Assembly: GCF_964340395.1 (NCBI RefSeq)
Contig: NC_135563.1
Coordinates: 3,141,922 to 3,203,921, forward strand
DNA: 62,000 nucleotides
Direction: 5' to 3'
DNA from: Glandiceps talaboti
Taxonomy: Eukaryota; Hemichordata; Enteropneusta; Spengelidae
Made by a program: the position numbers and the translations under genes. This document shows, piece by piece, positions 53,901 through 62,000 of this stretch. The notes under the pieces were generated by a model. The model was not told where the DNA came from. It worked only from the letters and a program-made list of their open reading frames with translations, and made no database searches. Numbering within the stretch: the first letter of the stretch is position 1; every line of letters starts with the position of its first letter.

Positions 53901-56349
53901 GACAGCCAATCAAGAAGTGGAAGAAGTAAGTTAAGATTTTGGTATTGTATAATTACTGAGAATGGTCATTAAATTTTGTTGCCCAATATTTATTCCCATC
54001 TGCAATGGAAAGTATAAGTTATCTAAAAGTTCTTTTGTCAGTACTAAGCACACGACAAGTAATGACAACCTTATGTCACAAATAGATTGTAGCAGAATGA
54101 AGACATATTTTGGAGATGAACAGAATTGTATTATCCGTGGTAATATCTTTTCAAAAAGGTTAAATTGAGTAGTGGCAACTTTAAGAATAAATATTAGAAT
54201 CTAAATAACTCTTATTTCATTCCATCAATAAGTTTATACTGTATTGTTTGATTCATTCCTTTCAGGATGGAACTCAAGGTCACGGAAGATGACACGAACA
54301 CAGATTGCAGATGAACACCAGACAGCCAATCAAGAAGTGGAAGAAGTAAGTGAAGATTTTGGTATTGTATAATTACTGAGAATGGTCATTAAATTTTGTT
54401 GCCCAATTTTTATTCCCATCTACAATGGGAAGTATAAGTTATCTAAAAGTTCTTTTGTCAGTACTAAGCACACGACAAGTAATGACAACCTTATGTCACA
54501 AGTAGATTGTAGCAGAATGAAGACATATTTTGGAGATGAACAGAATTGTATTATCCGTGGTAATATCTTTTCAAAAAGGTTAAATTGAGTAATGGCAACT
54601 TTAAGGATAAATATTAGAATCTAAATAACTGTTATTTCATTCCATCAATAAGTTTATACTGTATTGTTTGATTCATTCCTTTCAGGATGGAACTCAAGGT
54701 CACGGAAGATGACACGAACAGAGATGGCAGATGAACACCAGACAGCCAATCAAGAAGTGGAAGAAGTAAGTGAAGATTTTGGAATTGTATAATTACTGAG
54801 AATGGTCATTAAAGTTTGTTGCCCAATATTTATTCCCATCTGCAATGGAAAGTATAAGTTATCAAAAAGTTCTTTTGTCAGTACTAAGCACACGACAAGT
54901 AATGACAACCTTATGTCACAAGTAGATTGTAGCAGAATGAAGACATATTTTGGTGATGAACAGAATTGTATTATCCGTGGTAATATCTTTTCAAAAAGGT
55001 TAAATTGAGTAATGGCAACTTTAAGAATAAATATTAGAATCTAAATAACTGTTAATTCATTCCATCAATAAGTTTATACTGTATTGTTTGATTCATTCCT
55101 TTCAGGATGGAACTCAAGGTCACGGAAGATGACACGAACACAGATGGCAGATGAACACCAGACAGCCAATCAAGAAGTGGAAGAAGTAAGTGAAGATTTT
55201 GGTATTGTATAATTAATGAGAATAGTCATTAAATTTTGTTGCCCAATATTTATTCCCATCTGCAATGGAAAGTATAAGTTATCTAAAAGTTCTTTTGTCA
55301 GTACTAAGCACACGACAAGTAATGACAACCTTATGTTACAAGTAGATTGTAGCAGAATGAAGAAATATTGGAGATGAATAGAATTGTATTATCCGTGGTA
55401 ATATCTTTTCAAAAAGGTTGAAGTGAGTAGTGGCATTTTGTAAGAGTAAATATTAGAATACTGTTATTTCATTCCATCAATAAGTTTATACTGTATTGTT
55501 TGATTCATTCCTTTCAGGATGGAACTCAAGGTCACGGAAGATGACACGAACACAGATGGCAGATGAACACCAGACAGCCAATCAAGAAGTGGAAGAAGTA
55601 AGTGAAGATTTTGGTATTGTATAATTACTGAGAATGGTCATTAAATTTTGTTGCCCAATATTTATTGCCATCTGCAATGGAAAGTATAAGTTATCTAAAA
55701 GTTCTTTTGTCAGTACTAAGCACACGACAAGTAATGACAACCTTATGTCACAAGTAGATTGTAGCAGAATGAAGACATATTTTGGAGATGAACAGAATTG
55801 TATTATCCGTGGTAATATCTTTTCAAAAAGGTTAAATTGAGTAGTGGCAACTTTAAGAGTAAATATTAGAATCTAAATAACTCTTATTTCATTCCATCAA
55901 TAAGTTTATACTGTATTGTTTGATTCATTCCTTTCAGGATGGAACTCAAGGTCACGGAAGATGACACGAACACAGATGGCAGATGAACACCAGACAGCCA
56001 ATAAAGAAGTGGAAGAAGTAAGTTAAGATATTGGTATTGTATAATTACTGAGAATGGTCATAAAATTTTGTTGCCCAATATTTATTCCCATCTGTAATGG
56101 AAAGTATAAGTTATCTAAAAGTTCTTTTGTCAGTACTAAGCACACGACACGTAATGACAACCTTATGTTACAAGTAGATTGTAGCAGAATGAAGAAATAT
56201 TGGAGATGAATAGAATTGTATTATCCGTGGTAATATCTTTTCAAAAAGGTTAAATTGAGTAGTGGCAACTTGTAAGAGTAAATATTAGTATACTGCTATT
56301 TCATTCCATCAATAAGTTTATACTGTATTGTTTGATTCATTCCTTTCAG
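50932..56349 (+). repeat. Array segment, units 121-133, irregular
   Basis: Exon starts 50932, 51352, 51764, 52182, 52602, 53014, 53426, 53846, 54266, 54686, 55106, 55518 and 55938. Units 53426 and 53846 are near-identical 420-bp neighbours sharing gtaagttaag and cacaaatagattg. Units 50932-51763 and 54686-55517 both contain attttggtgatgaac followed by attaatgagaatagtc, so they are related. Exon private changes include gatgacag (exon 52182) and gattgcag (exon 54266). Confidence 0.88.
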
Positions 56350-59300
56350 GATGGAACTCAAGGTCACGGAAGATGACACGAACACAGATGGCAGATGAAC
56401 ACCAGACAGCCAATCAAGAAGTGGAAGAAGTAAGTGAAGATTTTGGAATTGAATAATTACTGAGAATGGTCATTAAATTTTGTTGCCCAATATTTATTCC
56501 CATCTGCAATGGAAAGTATAAGTTATCAAAAAGTTCTTTTGTCAGTACTAAGCACACGACAAGTAATGACAACCTTATGTCACAAGTAGATTGTAGCAGA
56601 ATGAAGAAATATTTTGGAGATGAACAGAATTGTATTATCCGTGGTAATATCTTTTCAAAAATGTTAAATTGAGTAGTGGCAACTTTAAGAGTAAATATTA
56701 GAATCTAAATAACTCTTATTACATTCCATCAATAAATTTATACTGTATTGTTTGATTCATTCCTTTCAGAATGGAACTCAAGGTCACGGAAGATGACACG
56801 AACACCAGATGGCAGATGAACACCAGACAGCCAATCAAGAAGTGGAAGAAGTAAGTGAAGATTTTGGAATTGAATAATTATTGAGTATGGTCATTAAATT
56901 TTGTTGCCCAATATTTCTTCCCATCTGCAATGGAAAGTATAAGTTATCAAAAAGTTCTTTTGTCAGTACTAAGCACACGACACGTAATGACAACCTTATG
57001 TCACAAGTAGATTGTAGCAGAATGAAGACATATTGGAGATGAATAGAATTGTATTAGCCGTGGTAATATCTTTTCAAAAAGGTTAAAGTGAGTAGTGGCA
57101 ACTTGTAAGAGTAAATATTAGAATCTAAATAACTGTTATTTCATTCCATCAATAAGTTTATACTGTATTGTTTGATTCATTCCTTTCAGGATGGAACTCA
57201 AGGTCACGGAAGATGACACGAACACAGATGGCAGATGAACACCAGACAGCCAATCAAGAAGTGGAAGAAGTAAGTGAAGATTTTGGAAATGTATAATTAC
57301 TGAGAATGGTCATTAAATTTTGTTGCCCAATATTTATTCCCATCAGAAATGGAAAGTATAAGTTATTTTAAAGTTCTTTTGTCAGTACTAAGCACACGAC
57401 AAGTAATGACAACCTTATGTCACAAGTAGATTGTAGCAGAATGAAGAAATATTTTGGAGATGAACAGAATTGTATTATCCGTGGTAATATCTTTTCAAAA
57501 AGGTTAAATTGAGTAGTGGCAACTTTAAGAGTAAATATTAGAATCTAAATAACTCTTATTACATTCCATCAATAAATTTATACTGTATTGTTTGATTCAT
57601 TCCTTTCAGGATGGAACTCAAGGTCACGGAAGATGACATGAACACCAGATGGCAGATGAACACCAGACAGCCAATCAAGAAGTGGAAGAAGTAAGTGAAG
57701 ATTTTGGAATTGAATAATTACTGAGTATGGTCATTAAATTGTGTTGCCCAATATTTCTTCCCATCTGCAATGGAAAGTATAAGTTATCAAAAAGTTCTTT
57801 TGTCAGTACTAAGCACACGACACGTATTGACAACCTTATGTCACAAATAGATTGTAGCAGAATGAAGACATATTGGAGATGAATAGAATTGTATTAGCCG
57901 TGGTAATATCTTTTCAAAAAGGTTAAAGTGAGTAGTGGCAACTTGTAAGAGTAAATATTAGAATCTAAATAACTGTTATTTCATTCCATCAATAAGTTTA
58001 TACTGTATTGTTTGATTCATTCCTTTCAGGATGGAACTCAAGGTCACGGAAGATGACACGAACACAGATGGCAGATGAACACCAGACAGCCAATCAAGAA
58101 GTGGAAGAAGTAAGTGAAGATTTTGGTATTGTATAATTACTGAGAATGGTCATAAAATTTTGTTGCCCAATATTTCTTCCCATCTGCAATGGAAAGTATA
58201 AGTTATCAAAAAGTTCTTTTGTCAGTACTAAGCACACGACAAGTAATGACAACCTTATGTCACAAGTAGATTGTAGCAGAATGAAGACATATTTTGGAGA
58301 TGAACAGAATTGTATTATCCGTGGTAATATCTTTTCAAAAAGGTTAAATTGAGTAGTGGCAACTTTAAGAATAAATATTAGAATCTAAATAACTCTTAGT
58401 TCATTCCATCAATAAGTTTATACTGTATTGTTTGATTCATTCCTTTCAGGATGGAACTCAGGGTCACTTAAGATGACACGAACACAGATGGCAGATGAAC
58501 ACCAGACAGCCAATCAAGAAGTGGAAGAAGTAAGTGAAGATTTTGGAATTGTATAATTACTGAAAATGGTCATTAAAACTTTGTTGCCCAATATTTATTC
58601 CCATCTGCAATGGAAAGTATAAGTTATCTAAAAGTTCTGTTGTTAGTACTGAGCACACGACACGTAAAGACAACCTTATGTAACAAGTAGATTGTAGCAG
58701 AATGAAGAAATATTGGAGATGAATAGAATTGTATTATCCGTGGTAATATCTTTTCAAAAAGGTTAAAGTGAGTAGTGGCAACTTGTAAGAGTAAATATTA
58801 GAATACTGCTATTTCATTCCATCAATAAGTTTATACTGTATTGTTTGATTCATTCCTTTCAGGATGGAACTCATGGTCACGGAAGATGACACGAACACAG
58901 ATGCCAGATGAACACCAGACAGCCAATCAAGAAGTGGAAGAAGTAAGTGAAGCTTTTGGTATTGTATAATTACTGAGAATGGTCATAAAATTTTGTTGCC
59001 CTCTATTTATTCCCATCTGCAATGGAAAGTATAAGTTATCTAAAGTTCTTTTGTCAGTACTAAGCACACGACAAGTAATGACAACCTTATGTCACAAGTA
59101 GATTGTAGCAGAATGAAGACATATTTTGGAGATGAACAGAATTGTATTATCCGTGGTAATATCTTTTCAAAAAGGTTAAATTGAGTAGTGGCAACTTTAA
59201 GAATAAATATTAGAATCTAAATAACTCTTAGTTTATTCCATCAATAAGTTTATACTGTATTGTTTGATTCATTCCTTTCAGGATGGAACTCAAGGTCACG

Positions 59301-60121
59301 GAAGATGACACGAACACAGATGGCAGATGAACACCAGACAGCCAATCAAGAAGTGGAAGAAGTAAGTGAAGATTTTGGAATTGAATAATTACTGAGAATG
59401 GTCATTAAATTTTGTTGCCCAATATTTATTCCCATCTGCAATGGAAAGTATAAGTTATCAAAAAGTTCTTTTGTCAGTACTAAGCACACGACAAGTAATG
59501 ACAACCTTATGTCACAAGTAGATTGTAGCAGAATGAAGAAATATTTTGGAGATGAACAGAATTGTATTATCCGTGGTAATATCTTTTCAAAAATGTTAAA
59601 TTGAGTAGTGGCAACTTTAAGAGTAAATATTAGAATCTAAATAACTCTTATTACATTCCATCAATAAATTTATACTGTATTGTTTGATTCATTCCTTTCA
59701 GAATGGAACTCAAGGTCACGGAAGATGACACGAACACCAGATGGCAGATGAACACCAGACAGCCAATCAAGAAGTGGAAGAAGTAAGTGAAGATTTTGGA
59801 ATTGAATAATTATTGAGTATGGTCATTAAATTTTGTTGCCCAATATTTCTTCCCATCTGCAATGGAAAGTATAAGTTATCAAAAAGTTCTTTTGTCAGTA
59901 CTAAGCACACGACACGTAATGACAACCTAATGTCACAAGTAGATTGTAGCAGAATGAAGACATATTGGAGATGAATAGAATTGTATTAGCCGTGGTAATA
60001 TCTTTTCAAAAAGGTTAAAGTGAGTAGTGGCAACTTGTAAGAATAAATATTAGAATCTAAATAACTCTTAGTTCATTCCATCAACAAGTTTATACTGTAT
60101 TGTTTGATTCATTCCTTTCAG
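56350..60121 (+). repeat. Array segment, units 134-142, with an ~840-bp dimer and 81-nt exons
   Basis: Exon starts 56350, 56770, 57190, 57610, 58030, 58450, 58863, 59282 and 59702. The dimers 56350-57189, 57190-58029 and 59282-60121 are three related copies. The second unit of each carries a 1-nt insertion in the exon (aacaccagatgg), giving an 81-nt exon, together with attgaataatta.tgagtatgg and ttgtattagccg. Exons at 56770 and 59702 also start AATGG instead of GATGG. Unit 58450 is diverged (cagggtcacttaag). Confidence 0.88.
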
Positions 60122-61515
60122 GATGGAACTCAAGGTCACGGAAGATGACACGAACACAGATGGCAGATGAACACCAGACAGCCAATCAAGAAGTGGAAGA
60201 AGTAAGTGAAGATTTTGGAATTGTATAATTACTGAGAATGGTCATTAAATTTTGTTGCCCAATATTTCTTACCATCTGCAATGGAAAGTATAAGTTATCT
60301 AAAAGTTCCTTTGTCAGTACTAAGCACACGACAAGTAATGACAACCTTGTGTCACAAGTAGATTGTAGCAGAATGAAGACATATTTTGGAGATGAATAGA
60401 ATTGTATTATCCGTGGTAATATTTTTTCAAAAAGGTTAAATTGAGTAGTGGCAACTTTAAGTATAAATATTAGAATCTAAATAACTGTTATTTCATTCCA
60501 TCAATAAGTTTATACTGTATTGCTTGATTCATTCCTTTCATGATGGAACTAAAGGTCACGGAAGATGACACGATTACAGATGGCAGATGAACACCAGACA
60601 GCCAATCAAGAAGTGGAAGAAGTAAGTTAAGATTTTGGTATTGTATAATTACTGAGAATGGTCATTAAATTTTGTTGCCCAATATTTATTCCCATCTGCA
60701 ATGGAAAGTATAAGTTATCTAAAAGTTCTTTTGTCAGTACTAAGCACACGACACGTAATGACAACGTTATGTCACAAGTAGATTGTAGCAGAATGAAGAA
60801 ATATTGGAGATGAACAGAATTGTATTATCCGTGGTAATATCTTTTCAAAAAGGTTAAATTGAGTAGTGGCAACTTTAAGTATAAATATTAGAATACTGTT
60901 ATTTCATTCCATCAATAAGTTTATACTGTATTGTTTGATTCATTCCTTTCAGGATGGAACTCAAGGTCACGGAAGATGACACGAACACAGATGGCAGATG
61001 AACACCAGACAGCCAATCAAGAAGTGGAAGAAGTAAGTGAAGATTTTGGAATTGTATAATTACTGAGAAATGGTCATTACATTTTTTTGGCCAATATTTC
61101 TTCCCATCTGCAATGGAAAGTATAAGTTATCAAAAAGTTCTTTTGTCAGTATTAAGCACACAACAAGTAATGACAACGTTATGTCACAAGTAGATTGTAG
61201 CAGAATGAAGAAATATTGGAGATGAACAGAATTGTATTATCCGTGGTAATATCTTTTCAAAAAGGTTAAATTGAGTAGTGGCAACTTTAAGAGTAAATAT
61301 TAGAATCTAAATAACTGTTATTTCATTCCTTCAATAAATTTATACTGTATTGTTTGATTAGGATGGAACTCAAGGTCACGGAAGATAACACGAACACAGA
61401 TGGCAGATGAACACCAGACAGCCAATCAAGAAGTGGAAGAAGTAAGTGAAGATTTTGGATTTGTAAAATTACTGAAAATGGTCATTATATTTTGTTGCCC
61501 AATATTTTGTACCTT
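60122..61515 (+). repeat. Degenerate right edge of the array (units 143-146)
   Basis: Exon starts 60122, 60542, 60953 and 61362. Private changes accumulate. The acceptor before 60542 is tttcat, losing the AG. The acceptor before 61362 is tgtttgattag, with the pyrimidine tract ttcattcctttc removed. Exon 61362 has gataacacg. The last intron-like part is recognisable to about 61515 (ttgcccaatattttgtacc), where it merges with a diverged unit at the shared string gcaatgga. Confidence 0.87.
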
Positions 61516-61518
61516 CAG

Positions 61519-61597
61519 CAATGGATTACAAGGCCACAGACGATGATACAAAGAGTGGAGAGGGATGGGTGTGACACTGATTGCAAACACCACAGAA
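61519..61597 (+). other. Diverged relative of the array exon, copy a
   Basis: The block after accttcag reads CAATGGATTACAAGGCCACA and aligns without gaps to ATGGAACTCAAGGTCACG of the array exon. Its ATG frame, starting at 61521, reads MDYKATDDDTKSGEGWV then TGA; the array exon reads MELKVTEDDTNTDGR then TGA. Across the first 12 codons I count 11 differences: 1 at first, 3 at second and 7 at third codon positions. The possible donor gtgggt is weak. No known family is recognised. The numbers are small, so coding ancestry is suggestive only. Confidence 0.55.
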
Positions 61598-61837
61598 GTG
61601 GGTCAACATCGAGTCACCATAAATTTCATCAATTTGGGCAATATTTTTTTCTTCTGTCATCAATGATAAATACAAGTTATCTAAGGGGAGAGGGTGGCCT
61701 TGTGAATTCTTATCACATGATAAGTAGCAAGAAAGAAGTTAGTCAATATTAGTAATTTTGAGTGTAAACATTACAATTTTAATAAATTTCTTTTCATTCA
61801 ATAAATAAATAAATTATCTTTTATTTACTCACTTAAG
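61598..61837 (+). other. Diverged intron-like sequence between the two outlier exons
   Basis: Segments match the intron-like part of the array in order: ggcaatattttt, then acaagttatcta (61672-61683), then cacatgataagtag. The rest is too changed to align by eye. It ends in an AT-rich, pyrimidine-containing tract and ttaag, a possible weak acceptor. Several AATAAA strings occur (for example at 61781 and 61800) and could be chance in AT-rich DNA. Confidence 0.6.
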
Positions 61838-61911
61838 GATTACAAGGCCACGGAAGATGGTACGAAGACTAGAGCTGGATGGATGTGACAACGACTGCGA
61901 ATGCCACAGAT
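61838..61911 (+). other. Diverged relative of the array exon, copy b
   Basis: GATTACAAGGCCACGGAAGATGGTACGAAG aligns with both copy a and the array exon, with the initial ATGG missing. The DYK frame reads DYKATEDGTKTRAGWM then TGA, matching the frame of copy a. The block ends at a good donor, gtgagt at 61912. Length to that donor is 74 nt, again 3n+2 like the 80-nt array exon. A second frame shared by copies a and b (containing DGCD and HR) is also open but shows no third-position bias. Function unknown. Confidence 0.55.
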
Positions 61912-62000
61912 GTGAGTCAACATTCTGAATTTTAAAATTAGTCGACATAAATTTCATCAATGTGTTATTGTCAATATTTTTTCTCCTGTCATCAATGATA
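61912..62000 (+). other. Start of a further diverged intron-like stretch
   Basis: It begins with gtgagtcaacatt, matching the sequence after copy a (gtgggtcaacat), and ends with tcaatattttttctcctgtcatcaatgata, matching 61638-61668. The diverged repeat therefore continues past the window with a period of about 314-332 bp. Confidence 0.7.

Larger units (their letters stand above)
662..61515 (+). repeat. ~417-bp exon-intron-like satellite array, about 146 units
   Basis: One unit recurs head to tail in a single orientation. Measured between exon-like starts, the first at 914 and the last at 61362, there are 146 copies with a mean spacing near 417 bp. The main length classes are 420 bp (class A), 418 bp (a 2-bp deletion in atattttggag) and 412 bp (class B). 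Class B combines the same 2-bp deletion with a 1-bp insertion (aacttgtaag instead of aactttaag) and a 7-bp deletion (gaatactg instead of gaatctaaataactg). Each unit contains, in order: an 80-nt exon-like block, a GTAAGT donor, an AT-rich intron-like stretch, and a pyrimidine tract with tttcag. Interior units are very similar and edge units are more diverged, as expected for a satellite homogenised by unequal exchange. No transposase, LTR, terminal inverted repeat or RNA polymerase III gene is visible. Whether it is transcribed cannot be judged from sequence. Confidence 0.97.

Noticed and set aside
1030-59604. Recurrent 68-residue open frame starting MVIKFCCPIF, intact in roughly half the units (74 copies counted)
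   Set aside because: It lies in the intron-like part. About half the units break it with a 2-bp deletion, loss of the ATG or another indel, and most differences between intact copies change the amino acid (I/L, P/A/Q, C/S/F/G/Y, M/L). There is no sign of purifying selection, signal peptide pattern or known family. The same frame recurs simply because the unit recurs.
914-61442. Long repeat protein encoded by joining all 80-nt exons
   Set aside because: 80 is not divisible by 3 and every chain of two copies reaches a TGA. Using the weak alternative donor 4 nt downstream (aa|gtgaag) would give 84 nt in frame, but GTAAGT is far stronger, so I do not claim it.
662-61515. CRISPR array
   Set aside because: Units are ~417 bp and contiguous, with no short direct repeats separated by unique spacers. 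Composition and splice signals are eukaryotic.
662-61515. rDNA, 5S or tRNA gene cluster
   Set aside because: The period would fit a 5S-type repeat, but I see no 5S internal control region, tRNA cloverleaf elements or polymerase III terminator at a fixed place.
662-61515. Nested transposons or LTR elements
   Set aside because: No terminal inverted repeats, target-site duplications, tRNA primer-binding sites or reverse transcriptase/transposase frames are visible. All units are in one orientation.
662-61515. Centromeric satellite with a CENP-B box
   Set aside because: Higher-order organisation resembles centromeric satellites, but no match to the CENP-B box pattern was seen. Centromere identity cannot be decided from this sequence.
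61492-61752. 86-residue open frame at the right edge
   Set aside because: It spans the junction between the last array unit and the diverged unit, so it is a chimera. Its middle part includes copy a of the exon read in a frame without third-position bias. No family is recognised.

Overview
This window is almost entirely satellite-like tandem repeat DNA from a eukaryote. No conventional protein-coding gene, rRNA or tRNA can be supported. From about 662 to about 61515 a unit of roughly 417 bp recurs head to tail, always on the + strand. I count 146 full copies of its most recognisable part plus one truncated copy at the left edge. Each unit looks like a miniature exon with its splice sites: a pyrimidine-rich tract ending in tttcag, an 80-nt exon-like block starting GATGGAACTC and ending in the purine-rich GTGGAAGAA, a perfect GTAAGT donor, then 330-340 nt of AT-rich intron-like sequence. 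The donor and acceptor, the AT-rich composition and the satellite organisation point to a eukaryote, most likely an animal. I cannot name the species.

Layout. 1-661 is a different short tandem repeat (106-130 bp period, built on GTCA tetramers). 662-913 is a truncated, diverged edge unit. 914-7200 is irregular. 7201-15559 carries a 3341-bp higher-order repeat (two full copies and one partial). 15560-18916 carries a 2097-bp one. 18917-22648 is three copies of 1244 bp and 24305-29296 is three copies of 1664 bp. 29297-30960 is a displaced copy of 22229-23892. 35520-40495 is four copies of a second 1244-bp repeat. 40496-45925 has 2502/2090-bp repeats and 45926-50931 has two copies of 2503 bp. 50932-61515 is increasingly irregular and degenerate. 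After about 61515 come two strongly diverged relatives of the same exon-intron unit, running off the window end.

Interpretation. Unit length classes (420, 418, 412 bp and minor variants) are shuffled in blocks, with private mutations shared at exact multi-unit offsets. This is the signature of unequal exchange or segmental tandem duplication. The exon-like block is 3n+2 nt, so joining two copies shifts the reading frame. A spliced chain of copies could not encode a long protein, whereas a single chosen copy, or a noncoding RNA, remains possible. The diverged copies at the right edge keep a short ATG...TGA frame related to that of the array, which hints that the unit was amplified from a real, perhaps C-terminal, exon. 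The recurrent 68-residue open frame inside the intron-like part is not supported as a gene.
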